A DNA stretch of 64,000 nt from Roseovarius indicus (GTDB taxonomy: Bacteria; Pseudomonadota; Alphaproteobacteria; Rhodobacterales; Rhodobacteraceae): contig NZ_CP031598.1 of NCBI RefSeq assembly GCF_008728195.1, positions 3,596,001 through 3,660,000 on the forward strand, given 5' to 3'. This document shows positions 27,286 through 36,429 of the stretch, in pieces. Within the stretch, counting starts at the first letter, position 1. Every line of letters begins with the position of its first letter. The notes under the pieces are model-generated. The model had not been told where the DNA came from and did no database searches. It saw only the letters and a list, made by a program, of their open reading frames with translations. The position numbers were made by a program, and so were the translations under genes.

Positions 27286-28240
27286 GGCCCTGGCGCAGGC
27301 GCACGAACCCCGCCCGCCAGTCGAACGGGTCATCCGGGTGGCGCCGCTCGCCCCGCCCCTGGTTGTCCTGGAACCACGCCTCGTTTTCGCCCATCCGCCG
27401 CTCGACCCCGATATCCTCGAGGAAATGCCCACCATTGCCGAACGCGAAGGCGAAGAACTGCAACACCAGGTCACCCTCGCCCGTCTCGGCCCTCAGCGCC
27501 GGGTCGGGGAAGGAGGGGTTGCGCACCACCGCCGTGCCAAACCCGCCATCGTCACGCGCATAGGATTGCGCCACATCCCCCGTGCCCGCCACCGCCCCGG
27601 GCGGCAGATAGGCATATTGCAGCTCGACGCTGTACGCGAAATCGTCATCCCGGAAATCCACCCGCATCTCCGGCGCGGTCGCGGTGCCGATCACCGGCCC
27701 CACCGCGAAACGCCGCACATGCCCGTCATTCTCGGCCCGCCGGATGTCGAACCCGGCAAGGACCACCACCTCCCCTGCCGCCTTTGGCGCAAGCTCAAGC
27801 CGACAGGCCCCGGTGCACTCCGCCCTTACATGGCGTAACACCGTCCCGTCGGGCAGCGGCACCAGCCATACGAACCCGTCCGCGAAATCGTCCCCGTCGT
27901 GATCGGCCAGCGCAAAGCTCAGCGACCCGACCCGCTGCAGAAACTTCACATGCCGGATCTTGTGCCCGCCCCGCGTGTTGAACCGCCACCCCTGCAGGCC
28001 ATAGACCCGATCGGCCCGGTAACACCCCTCCGGCACCGCCCGGCTGACCCCGCCCACGCGGCCGCCCAGCACACTGCGATGCAGGGTCACATCGCCATCG
28101 GCGGCATCGAGGTACACCCGGCACGCCGCCCCGAACGCGGGCGAGGCCCGGCACGCGGCATGCTCGCACGGCGCCTCCTGCGCCACGGCACCCGACGCCA
28201 CCACCACACCAGCCAGAATGAAAAGCCATCTCGGGACCAT
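27134..28240 (-). CDS. Secreted hypothetical protein with an Arg/Ser/Pro-rich tail
   Basis: This 368-aa protein has a signal peptide (about residues 1-20, cut after AVA) and Cys pairs near the N-terminus. A single DHDGDD loop is present. The recognisable domain ends around DPFDWRAGFVRLRQG. After that about 60 Arg/Ser/Pro residues run antisense through the PAP2 gene, so the natural stop may have been lost. Function unknown. Confidence 0.65.
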   Translation of the reverse strand: MVPRWLFILAGVVVASGAVAQEAPCEHAACRASPAFGAACRVYLDAADGDVTLHRSVLGGRVGGVSRAVPEGCYRADRVYGLQGWRFNTRGGHKIRHVKFLQRVGSLSFALADHDGDDFADGFVWLVPLPDGTVLRHVRAECTGACRLELAPKAAGEVVVLAGFDIRRAENDGHVRRFAVGPVIGTATAPEMRVDFRDDDFAYSVELQYAYLPPGAVAGTGDVAQSYARDDGGFGTAVVRNPSFPDPALRAETGEGDLVLQFFAFAFGNGGHFLEDIGVERRMGENEAWFQDNQGRGERRHPDDPFDWRAGFVRLRQGLRRRRAPAAGRWPSRPARARSRDSRRWRSASPAGPSPSGSAWRTPPSSSR

Positions 28241-28535
28241 GCGCCCGCCCTCTCCACGAAAGCGCCCCGACCCCTCACATCATAGCACGACCCGGGCGCA
28301 TCCCGCCCGGCCCCGGGCCCCACTGCCCGCCATAGGCAAGCTTCGGCCGAATTCCTGCACCCGCGGGCTCAGTCGCCCTGTCCCTGCCCCGCAGCCCCAT
28401 CACCCGCCGCCTGCCGCGCGCCTCCGCCTGCGGCGTCCGTGCCGGGCTGAAGCCCGGCCTACCCGAAACACCACCTGTAGGCCGGGCTTCAGCCCGGCAC
28501 CCGCGCAGCACACATCCGACCCCGGTCAAAAGGCC

Positions 28536-28682
28536 TCACCCCGCCACGACCTCCTGCAATCGCGCCACGTAGCGCGCCAGCGTGTCGATCTCGAGGTTCC
28601 CCCGGTCGCCGACACGCACATCGCCCCAGATCGTCACCTCCCTGGTATGCGGCATGGCGTTGATACCGAACCCCCGGCCGAC
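28536..28682 (-). pseudogene. ribE C-terminal copy, unit 4 (farthest)
   Basis: It encodes the ribE-like C-terminus from GFGINAMPHTREV to ARYVARLQEVVAG and TGA. By eye there are about ten base differences from the true gene over about 146 bases. It keeps IDTLA like ribE, so it is closer to the parent than units 2 and 3. The frame opens at 28739. Confidence 0.8.
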
Positions 28683-28755
28683 CCCAGACACCGCCCGTAG
28701 GCCGGGCTTCAGCCCGGCACCCACGCAGCACCCATCCAACCCCGGTCAAAAGGCC

Positions 28756-28902
28756 TCACCCCGCCACGACCTGCTGCAACCGCGCCACGTATCGTGCCAT
28801 CGTGTCGCCCTCGAGGTTCACCCGGTCGCCGACACTCACATCGCCCCAGATCGTCACCTCCCTGGTATGCGGCATGGCGTTGATACCGAATCCCCGGCCG
28901 AT
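28756..28902 (-). pseudogene. ribE C-terminal copy, unit 3
   Basis: The C-terminal coding segment is intact with GDTMARYVARLQQVVAG and TGA. It shares the GDTM variant with unit 2, so these two arose from a common unit. Confidence 0.8.
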
Positions 28903-28975
28903 CCCAGACACCGCACGTAGGCCGGGCTTCAGCCCGGCACCCACGCAGCACCCATCCGACCCCGGTCAAAAGGCC

Positions 28976-29122
28976 TCACCCCGCCACGACCTCCTGCAAC
29001 CGCGCCACGTAGCGCCCCATCGTGTCGCCCTCGAGGTTCACCCGGTCGCCGACACTCACATCGACCCAGGTAGTCACCTCCCTGGTATGCGGCATGACGT
29101 TGATACCGAACCCCCGACCGAT
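28976..29122 (-). pseudogene. ribE C-terminal copy, unit 2
   Basis: The segment reads GFGINVMPHTREVTTWVDV through GDTMGRYVARLQEVVAG and TGA. The frame is open from 29179, including palindrome-derived codons. Confidence 0.8.
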
Positions 29123-29195
29123 CCCAGACACCGCCCGTAGGCCGGGCTTCAGCCCGGCACCCACGCAGCACCCATCCAACCCCGGTCAAAAGGCC

Positions 29196-29342
29196 TCACC
29201 CGGCCACGACCTCCTGCAACCGCGCCACGTAGCGCGCCAGCGTATCACACTCAAGATCCACCCGGTCGCCGACACGCACATCGCCCCAGGCCCTCACCTC
29301 CCTGGTATGCGGCATGACGTTGATACCGAACCCCCGACCGCC
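29196..29342 (-). pseudogene. ribE C-terminal copy, unit 1 (nearest the gene)
   Basis: The segment reads GFGINVMPHTREVRAWGDV through CDTLARYVARLQEVVAG and TGA. Its palindrome-side neighbour at 29361 lies just before the true ribE stop. Confidence 0.8.
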
Positions 29343-29415
29343 TCCAGACACCGCCCGTAGGCCGGGCTTCAGCCCGGCCCCAACCCGGCACCAACCCGAC
29401 CCCGGTCGAAAGGCC

Positions 29416-30009
29416 TCACCCGGCCACGACCTCCTGCAACCGCGCCACGTAGCGCGCCAGCGTGTCGATCTCGAGGTTCACCCGGTCGCCGACACGCACA
29501 TCGCCCCAGGTCGTCACCTCCTTGGTATGCGGGATGAAGTTGATGCCGAACTCCCGGCCCTCCACCTCGTTCACCGTCAAGGATGTGCCGTTCAGCGCCA
29601 CCGAGCCCTTCGGCGCGATGAACCGCTCCAGCCCCTCGGGCGCGCGCAGCGTCACCCGCGTGCTGTCGCCCTCGTCGCGCAGGCCCACCACCTCGGCGAG
29701 CCCGTCGACATGACCCGACACGATATGCCCGCCCAGCTCGTCGCCCACCTTCAGGGCGCGCTCCAGGTTCACCCGCTTGCCCTCGGCCCAGGTGTCGAGG
29801 TTGGTCTTCGACACCGTCTCGGCCGAGATATCCACGTCGAACCAGCCATCGCCCTTGCCGACCACCGTCAGGCACACCCCGTCGCAACAGATCGAGGCGC
29901 CCATGTCGACGCGGGCCATGTCGTAGCGCGTGCCGATCCGCGCGCGCAGGTCGCCGCGCTTCTCGGTCTGGCGAACCTCGCCCACATCCGTGATGATACC
30001 CGTGAACAT
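29416..30009 (-). CDS. ribE: Riboflavin synthase (alpha chain)
   Basis: Riboflavin synthase dismutates two 6,7-dimethyl-8-ribityllumazines to riboflavin. The 197-aa protein starts MFTGIITDVG and has two lumazine-binding barrels: the first with SICCDGVCLTVV, the second with VALNGTSLTVNEV and GINFIPHT. The C-terminal helix ARYVARLQEVVAG, which mediates trimerisation in this family, is the part copied in the downstream repeats. ATG 30009 is the family start. ribD/ribBA/ribH are not adjacent. Confidence 0.96.
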   Translation of the reverse strand: MFTGIITDVGEVRQTEKRGDLRARIGTRYDMARVDMGASICCDGVCLTVVGKGDGWFDVDISAETVSKTNLDTWAEGKRVNLERALKVGDELGGHIVSGHVDGLAEVVGLRDEGDSTRVTLRAPEGLERFIAPKGSVALNGTSLTVNEVEGREFGINFIPHTKEVTTWGDVRVGDRVNLEIDTLARYVARLQEVVAG

Positions 30010-30152
30010 GCGCCCTCTCCTCTGGCTGTCGTTGCGCCTGCACCTACCGCCCGCCGGCCCGGCGGACAAGGCCGCGCACCCCGCAACGACTTAATTTCGC
30101 CCAACTTAACCTGTATAGGCAGGGAAAACGAGCAAGTGGATTTGATATTAGC

Positions 30153-31439
30153 ATGGTTTCGGGCAACGAACGGGTCTTCCTGTTTCTGCAAGGGCCTCAT
30201 GGGCCGTTCTTCTCCAAGCTGGGCCGGATGATCCGGCGCACCGGCGCGGCTGTCTGGCGCGTCGGCTTCAACGCGGGCGACCGCGCCTTCTGGAGAGACG
30301 GCAAAAGCTACATCCCCTATACCGGCTCGGTCGACGACTGGCCCGACCGCTTCCGCGCCATCGTCGCCGAGAAGGGCGTCACCGACCTCGTCCTCTACGG
30401 CGACATGCGCCCCATCCACGCCGAGGCCGTCGCGGCGGCCAAGGACCTCGGGCTCACCGTGCATGTCTTCGAGGAAGGCTACATGCGCCCCTACTGGGTG
30501 ACCTACGAGCGCGGCGGCACCAACGGCAATTCCCGCCTGATGGAGATGAGCGTCCCGCATATGCGCAAGGCGCTGGAAAACTCCGACATGGACACCGCCC
30601 TCCCCCCGGCCAGCTGGGGCGACATGCGCCAGCACATCTTCTACGGGGCCACGTACCACGGCTGCGTGATGCTGCTGAACCACGGCTACCGCAAGTTCCG
30701 GCCCCACCGCGCCATGACCGTCCGGCAGGAATTCGCGCTCTACCTCAAGCGCCTGGTGCTGATGCCGGCGCAAGCGGTCGAACGCCGCATCGCCACCCTG
30801 CGCATCCGCTATGGCGGCTTCCCCTATCACCTCGCGCTCCTGCAGCTCGAACACGATTCCTCGTTCCAGTCGCACTCCCCCTTCTCGACCATGACCGAGT
30901 TCCTCGAAACCGTGGTCGAGGCCTTCGCGCAGGGCGCCCCCCAACACCACCACCTTGTCGTCAAGGCCCACCCGCTCGAAGACGGCCGCGTGCCCATCCG
31001 CCGCGAACTCCGCCGCCTGGCGCGCGAATACGGCATCCACGACCGCGTGCATTTCGTCCGCGGCGGCAAGCTCGCCCAGCTCCTCGACGAGGCCCGCAGC
31101 GCCGTCACCGTCAATTCCACCGCCGCCCAGCAGGTGCTCTGGCGCGGCATCCCCCTCAAGACCTTCGGCGACGCGGTCTATGCCAAGCCCGAATTCGTCT
31201 CCACCAAGCCCCTGCGCGATTTCTTCCAGCTGGCCGAACGCCCCGACCGCAAGGCCTATGCCGATTACCGCCGCTACCTGCTCGAAACCAGCCAGGTCGC
31301 GGGCGGTTTCTACTCCGCCTCCGGCCGCCGCCAGCTGCTCCGGCAGGCCGTCGACATGATGCTCATCCCCGAAGACCCCTACGAAGCGCTTGAATCGGGA
31401 ACCGCGGCCCCGAGGCAACAGTTGCGGGTCGTTACCTGA
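30153..31439 (+). CDS. kpsS: Capsular polysaccharide Kdo-transferase KpsS-like
   Basis: This 428-aa cytoplasmic protein of the capsule synthesis family begins VFLFLQGPHGPFF. It has VFEEGYMRPYWVTYE and VKAHPLEDGR motifs and NSTAAQQVLWRGIP near the C-terminus. KpsS starts the poly-Kdo linker on phosphatidylglycerol of group 2 capsules. An outer-membrane export lipoprotein and KpsC follow, but the KpsMT ABC transporter and KpsE are not in the window. Confidence 0.9.
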   Translation: MVSGNERVFLFLQGPHGPFFSKLGRMIRRTGAAVWRVGFNAGDRAFWRDGKSYIPYTGSVDDWPDRFRAIVAEKGVTDLVLYGDMRPIHAEAVAAAKDLGLTVHVFEEGYMRPYWVTYERGGTNGNSRLMEMSVPHMRKALENSDMDTALPPASWGDMRQHIFYGATYHGCVMLLNHGYRKFRPHRAMTVRQEFALYLKRLVLMPAQAVERRIATLRIRYGGFPYHLALLQLEHDSSFQSHSPFSTMTEFLETVVEAFAQGAPQHHHLVVKAHPLEDGRVPIRRELRRLAREYGIHDRVHFVRGGKLAQLLDEARSAVTVNSTAAQQVLWRGIPLKTFGDAVYAKPEFVSTKPLRDFFQLAERPDRKAYADYRRYLLETSQVAGGFYSASGRRQLLRQAVDMMLIPEDPYEALESGTAAPRQQLRVVT

Positions 31440-31535
31440 CCGGCACAACTTCTAGCGCTGGATTTTTCCTCCGGATTCCGTTACCTTGGAAGAAAAACCT
31501 GAGGCAGAATAATAATAGGTCGAGGAGACCGAGCA

Positions 31536-32681
31536 GTGAAAACCCGTTCAACCCGCTGGGCGAAGTCTGTCGCCCTGACTCTCGTTGTGGCGATGGTCGC
31601 GTCCTGTGGCCTGCCGCGCGTCGGTCCCACCAAGCGCGAAATCTACGCCGGCTCCGTGCAACGACAAGGCGACGCCTTCGTCGTTTCCGTGAATGACCGC
31701 GTCACCCGCGCCACCGCCGTCCAGCCCGCCCTTGGCTTCACCGAAGAATTCAAGCGCGCCGGCCTCGTCGGTTCCGACACGATCCGCCCGGGCGACACGC
31801 TCGGCATCACCGTGTGGGAAAACGTCGAAGACGGCCTGCTCGTCAACGAGGGCGTCTCCGCCGCCGTGCTCGACGAAGTGCAGGTCGACGGCGCCGGCTT
31901 CATCTTCATTCCCTATGCCGGCCGCATCCGCGCCGCGGGCAACACGCCCGAGGCCATCCGCCGGATCATCACCCAGAAACTCGACGTCCAGACCCCCGAC
32001 CCCCAGGTCGAGGTGCGCCGCCTCGCCGGTGACGGCGCGACCGTCTCGCTGGTGGGCTCCGTCGGCGCCCAGGGCGTCTACCCGATCGAACGGCCCACCC
32101 GCACGCTCTCGACCATGCTCGCCGCCGCCGGCGGCGTGGTGATCGAGCCGGAAGTCGCCCAGATCACCGTCATCCGCGGCGACCAGCGCTCGAAAGTCTG
32201 GTTCCAGGATCTCTTCAAGCACCCCGAGTTCGACATCGCCCTGCGCGGCGGCGACCGGATCCTCGTCGAGGAAGACACCCGCGCCTTCACCGCGCTCGGC
32301 GCCACCGGCGCCCAGGCCCGCCTGCCCTTCGACAGCCCGACCCTTTCCGCGGTCGAGGCCATCGCCCAGGTGGGCGGCCTGCAATCGTCCAGCGCCGACC
32401 CCACGGGCGTCTTCATCCTGCGCAACGAACCCGCCGACATCGCCAACATGGTGCTTGGCCGCAACGACCTGATCGGCGCCCAGCGCATGGTCTACGTGCT
32501 CGACCTGACCCGCCCCAACGGCATGTTCATGGCCCGCGACTTCGCGGTGCGCGACGACGACACGATCTACGTGACCGAAGCGCCCTTCGCTCAATGGAGC
32601 AAGGTGATCTCGGCCCTGACCGGCTCGCTCGGCACGATCGGTTCGGTCGCGACGGCGGTCGACACGCTCGGCGGGAATTAA
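31536..32681 (+). CDS. Outer-membrane polysaccharide export lipoprotein (Wza/KpsD type)
   Basis: This 381-aa protein starts with GTG behind GAGGAG and has a lipobox (MVASCG) near residue 24. A poly_export domain follows: IRPGDTLGITVWENVEDG, then IFIPYAGRIRAAGNT and a RIITQKL strand. SLBB-like domains come after it (VSLVGSVGAQGVYPI). It would form the outer-membrane channel for capsule. The stop overlaps the kpsC start by one base (TAATG). Confidence 0.9.
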   Translation: MKTRSTRWAKSVALTLVVAMVASCGLPRVGPTKREIYAGSVQRQGDAFVVSVNDRVTRATAVQPALGFTEEFKRAGLVGSDTIRPGDTLGITVWENVEDGLLVNEGVSAAVLDEVQVDGAGFIFIPYAGRIRAAGNTPEAIRRIITQKLDVQTPDPQVEVRRLAGDGATVSLVGSVGAQGVYPIERPTRTLSTMLAAAGGVVIEPEVAQITVIRGDQRSKVWFQDLFKHPEFDIALRGGDRILVEEDTRAFTALGATGAQARLPFDSPTLSAVEAIAQVGGLQSSSADPTGVFILRNEPADIANMVLGRNDLIGAQRMVYVLDLTRPNGMFMARDFAVRDDDTIYVTEAPFAQWSKVISALTGSLGTIGSVATAVDTLGGN

Positions 32682-34705
32682 TGCACCCAGAGAACGACGA
32701 GAAACCCGCCGGCCACGCAGGTGACCGGCGGGTTTTCTATTTCAACGCCGGTTTCTTCCGCCAGCGCCGCACGCGCCGGATCATGGAACTCGCCGGCTAC
32801 CCCCTTCGCCTCGGCAAGCCCACCGCGGACGACCTCGTCGCCGTCTGGGGCCACTCCCCCTACGCCTCCCGCGGCGAGAAGGTCGCCGAAGCCACCGGCG
32901 CCGGCCTCATCCGGGTGGAAGACATCTTCCTCCGCTCCCTCTTCCCGGGCCGCGACGGCGAGCCGCCCCTAGGCCTCGCCATCGACACGCAGGGCGTCCA
33001 CTTCAATCCCAACACCCCCACCGACCTCGAAACCCTGCTGGCCACCCACCCGCTCGACGACACCGTCCTGATGGACCGCGCCCGCGGCGCCATCGCCCGC
33101 ATCCACGAGGCGCATCTTTCCAAGTACACCGCCTTCGACGCCGAAACCCACGCCCCCGATCCGGGCTACGTCCTCGTCATCGACCAGACCAGGGGCGACG
33201 CCAGCGTCACCCATGGCAATGCCGACGCCAACACCTTCCGCGAAATGCTCTACTACGCGCAGGAGGAACACCCCGGCGCCCGCATCCTCATCAAGACCCA
33301 CCCGGAAACCAACCAGGGCCACCGCGAGGGCTATTTCTCCGGCACCGACGAGAATGACCGCATCCGCCTCTTCACCGACCCGGTCAGCCCGTGGGCGCTG
33401 CTCGACGGCGCCATCGCGGTCTATACCGTCTCCTCCCAACTCGGCTTCGAGTCCATCTTCGCCGGCCACCGCCCCCAGGTCTTCGGCCAGCCCTTCTACG
33501 CCGGCTGGGACCTCACCGACGACCGCCACCCGCTCACCCTCCCCCGCCGCGGCCGCCGCCTCTCCAAGGCCCAGCTCTTCGCCGCGACGATGATCCTCTA
33601 CCCCGTCTGGTACGACCCCTACCGCGACCGGCTCGGCACGTTGGAAGACGCCATTTCAGCCCTCGAAGCCCAGACCCGCGCGTGGCGCGAAGACCGCCAC
33701 GGCTGGGCCGCCTACGCCATGCGGCTCTGGAAACGCCGGCCCCTGCAGAAATTCTTCGGCCGCTACGAGGCCCTCCGTTTCGCCGCCGACACCCTGCCCG
33801 CAGGCCCCCGCCCGGCGATGGTCTGGGCCTCGAAACCGGAGGTCGCCCCCGAGGGCGCAATCCGCATCGAAGACGGCTTCCTGCGCTCCCGCGGCCTCGG
33901 CGCCGACCTCATCCCGCCCCTGTCGCTCGTCTGCGACGACCTCGGCATCTACTATGATCCGTCGAAGGAAAGCCGCCTCGAACGCCTCATCGCGTCCCGC
34001 GCCGAGCTCCGCCCCGATCAACAGGCCCGCGCCGAAGCCCTCATCAAGACCCTGACCAAACAACGCCTCAGCAAGTACAACCTCGGCGACACCGCCCCCG
34101 CCCTGCCCCAGGGCCACCTCATCCTCGTGCCCGGCCAGGTCGAGGATGACGCCTCCATCAAGCTCGGCGCCGGCGCCATCAACACCAACCTCGCCCTGCT
34201 GGAAAAAACCCGCGCCGAAAACCCCGACGCGGTGATCCTCTACAAACCCCATCCGGATGTCGAAGCCGGCCTGCGCACCGGCCAAATCCCCCCCGAAGCA
34301 CTCGATAACCTCGCCGACATGGTGCTCCCCTGCACCAACCCCGCCGACCTGCTCGACCGCGTCGACGAGGTCTGGACGATGACTTCTCTCATGGGCTTCG
34401 AAGCCCTCCTGCGCGGCGTCAAGGTCACCACCACCGGCGCGCCGTTCTACGCCGGCTGGGGCCTCACCCGCGACCTCGGCCGCATCCCCGCCCGCCGCGC
34501 CGCCCGCCCCACCATCGAAGGCCTCGCCCACGCCACCCTCATCGACTACCCCCGCTACCACGACCCGGTGACCGACCTCCCCTGCCCGATCGAGGTGGTC
34601 GCCGACCGGCTGGCCTCCGGCACCATCCCCCGCCCCTCCCGCGCCAACCGGGCGCTGGCAAAACTGCAAGGGGTGTTTGCGTCCTACGCGGGGTGGTGGC
34701 GGTAG
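32681..34705 (+). CDS. kpsC: Capsular polysaccharide Kdo-transferase KpsC
   Basis: This 674-aa KpsC protein extends the poly-Kdo linker of group 2 capsules. Two homologous halves are obvious. RVEDIFLRSLFPG, IKTHPE and FYAGWDLTDD in the first match RIEDGFLRSRGLG, YKPHPDVE and FYAGWGLTRD in the second. Length matches the family. It is translationally coupled to the upstream export lipoprotein gene. With KpsS this predicts a phospholipid-anchored capsule. Confidence 0.94.
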   Translation: MHPENDEKPAGHAGDRRVFYFNAGFFRQRRTRRIMELAGYPLRLGKPTADDLVAVWGHSPYASRGEKVAEATGAGLIRVEDIFLRSLFPGRDGEPPLGLAIDTQGVHFNPNTPTDLETLLATHPLDDTVLMDRARGAIARIHEAHLSKYTAFDAETHAPDPGYVLVIDQTRGDASVTHGNADANTFREMLYYAQEEHPGARILIKTHPETNQGHREGYFSGTDENDRIRLFTDPVSPWALLDGAIAVYTVSSQLGFESIFAGHRPQVFGQPFYAGWDLTDDRHPLTLPRRGRRLSKAQLFAATMILYPVWYDPYRDRLGTLEDAISALEAQTRAWREDRHGWAAYAMRLWKRRPLQKFFGRYEALRFAADTLPAGPRPAMVWASKPEVAPEGAIRIEDGFLRSRGLGADLIPPLSLVCDDLGIYYDPSKESRLERLIASRAELRPDQQARAEALIKTLTKQRLSKYNLGDTAPALPQGHLILVPGQVEDDASIKLGAGAINTNLALLEKTRAENPDAVILYKPHPDVEAGLRTGQIPPEALDNLADMVLPCTNPADLLDRVDEVWTMTSLMGFEALLRGVKVTTTGAPFYAGWGLTRDLGRIPARRAARPTIEGLAHATLIDYPRYHDPVTDLPCPIEVVADRLASGTIPRPSRANRALAKLQGVFASYAGWWR

Positions 34706-35132
34706 CGAACGGTCCCAAAAGCCCCAGCGCGGAATCAAGGGCTTCAGCCCGCCGCGCATCGCCGGGCCGCCCCACGGCACGGCGATTTGGCAGACGCAGG
34801 CACCACGCGCGAATGATGGATATACTTGGCAGGCATAAACTGCCCCTCACGCCCGTCGGATCGCCGCACCACGGCCCGACGATGCGCGGCTCCTCAACCT
34901 GTGCGCTAAATCCCCCAATCCTACATCTCGTGGCTTACCCCACCGCACGCCACATTCACACCTGCCCTCAAATCCCCCCGCACCGACGCGATACCGACGT
35001 GATACCGACGTCCAAACCCCTTCAAAATATAGGCATTAACCTTTGATTCGGCCCCGGCATGCACCGCCGCCACTTGCGCCCCACGCAAACCGCGCGTAAA
35101 CCGCCCCCGGACCAAGCCCAAGGATGCGCCCC
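34706..35132. other. 427-bp intergenic region without a gene
   Basis: No convincing coding frame is seen between kpsC and lysC. There is a short GC-rich segment with GGGCTTCAGCCC near the kpsC end, a direct repeat GATACCGACGT/GATACCGACGT near 34990, and an AT-rich patch around 35020-35045 that could hold the lysC promoter. AAGGA eight bases before 35133 is the lysC ribosome-binding site. Confidence 0.6.
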
Positions 35133-36371
35133 ATGCCCATTCTCGTCATGAAATTCGGCGGCACCTCCGTCGCCAACATCGACCGCATCCGCCGCGCCGC
35201 CAAGCGCGTGGGCGTCGAGGTGGCCAAGGGCTATGACGTGATCGTCATCGTCTCCGCCATGGCCGGCCGCACCAACGAACTCGTCGGCTGGGTCGACGAG
35301 ATCTCGCCCTTCTACGACGCCCGCGAATACGACGCCGTCGTCAGTTCCGGCGAGAACATCACCGCCGGCCTCATGGCGCTGACACTACAGGAAATGGACG
35401 TCCCCGCCCGCAGCTGGCAGGGCTGGCAGGTGCCGTTGAAAACCACCTCCGCCCACTCCGCCGCCCGGATCGAGGAGATCCCCACCGACAACATCAACGC
35501 CAAGTTCTCCGAAGGCATGCGCGTGGCCGTTGTCGCCGGTTTTCAAGGCGTCAGCCCCGAAGGCCGGATCACCACCCTGGGCCGCGGCGGCTCCGACACC
35601 ACGGCCGTGGCCTTCGCCGCCGCCTTCGACGCCGAGCGCTGCGACATCTACACCGATGTCGACGGCGTCTACACCACCGACCCGCGCATCACCTCCAAGG
35701 CCCGCAAGCTTGACAAGATCGCCTTCGAGGAGATGCTGGAGCTTGCCAGCCTCGGCGCCAAGGTGCTGCAAACCCGCTCGGTCGAACTGGCCATGCGTTA
35801 CAATGTCAAACTGCGCGTTCTCAGCAGTTTCGAGGAACAGTCGGACACGGCAGGCACGCTTGTCTGCGCCGAGGAGGAAATCATGGAATCAAACGTCGTC
35901 AACGGCATCGCCTATTCCCGCGACGAGGCGAAGATGACCCTCGTCTCGGTCGCCGACCGCCCCGGCATCGCGGCGGCCATCTTCGGCCCCCTCTCCGATG
36001 CGGGCGTGAACGTCGACATGATCGTTCAGAACATCTCCGAAGAAGGCCGCACCGACATGACCTTCTCCTGCCCCGTGGGCCAGGTCACCCGCGCCGAAAA
36101 GGCCCTCCGCGACGCCAAGGAGCGCGGCGACATCAACTTCCACGACCTCCTCGCCGACACCGAGGTCGCCAAGGTCTCCGCCGTGGGCATCGGCATGCGC
36201 AGCCAGTCGGGCGTCGCCGCCACCATGTTCAAGACGCTCAGCGCCGAGGGAATAAACATCAAGGTGATTGCAACCTCCGAGATCAAGATTTCCGTGCTGA
36301 TCGACCGGAAATATATGGAACTCGCGGTCCAAGCCCTGCATGATGCCTTCGGATTGGAAAAGGCGGCCTGA
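35133..36371 (+). CDS. lysC: Aspartate kinase
   Basis: Aspartate kinase phosphorylates aspartate, the first step to Lys, Met and Thr. The 412-aa protein has KFGGTSVAN at the N-terminus, GRGGSDTTAVA and DVDGVYTTDPRI in the kinase domain, and two ACT domains from about 265 onward (VADRPGIAAAIFGPL and GVAATMFKTLSAEGINI). ATG 35133 matches the conserved MPILVMKFGG start. ptsP follows, the standard alphaproteobacterial order. Confidence 0.97.
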   Translation: MPILVMKFGGTSVANIDRIRRAAKRVGVEVAKGYDVIVIVSAMAGRTNELVGWVDEISPFYDAREYDAVVSSGENITAGLMALTLQEMDVPARSWQGWQVPLKTTSAHSAARIEEIPTDNINAKFSEGMRVAVVAGFQGVSPEGRITTLGRGGSDTTAVAFAAAFDAERCDIYTDVDGVYTTDPRITSKARKLDKIAFEEMLELASLGAKVLQTRSVELAMRYNVKLRVLSSFEEQSDTAGTLVCAEEEIMESNVVNGIAYSRDEAKMTLVSVADRPGIAAAIFGPLSDAGVNVDMIVQNISEEGRTDMTFSCPVGQVTRAEKALRDAKERGDINFHDLLADTEVAKVSAVGIGMRSQSGVAATMFKTLSAEGINIKVIATSEIKISVLIDRKYMELAVQALHDAFGLEKAA

Positions 36372-36429
36372 CATTCCGTCTCCGGGATGAAAGGATCGGG
36401 CCGCCAGAAGGACAGGTCCCGCAAAGCGC

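Larger units (their letters stand above)
28439..29415. repeat. 220-bp tandem array derived from the ribE 3' end, with a palindrome per unit
   Basis: Four copies of the last 48 or so codons of ribE lie downstream of it. The stop triplets are at 28536, 28756, 28976, 29196 and (true gene) 29416, exactly 220 bases apart. Each unit also holds a palindrome GCCGGGCT-TC-AGCCCGGC (28481, 28701, 28921, 29141, 29361) and a spacer containing ACCCCGGTCAAAAGGCC. An inverted extra palindrome sits at 28441-28458 at the far edge. The period is not a multiple of three, so each copy is in a different frame from its neighbours. Confidence 0.95.

Noticed and set aside
28582..29360. Plus-strand ORFs of about 112 aa across the repeat array
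   Set aside because: They are antisense shadows of the ribE-derived copies, repeat with the 220-bp period, and have no ribosome-binding sites.
28439..29415. Tandem repeats as a CRISPR array
   Set aside because: Units are 220 bp long with coding similarity to ribE throughout. There is no short repeat/unique spacer alternation and no cas gene.
34985..35015. GATACCGACGT direct repeat as iteron/origin
   Set aside because: Only two copies, and no replication gene or AT-rich unwinding region.
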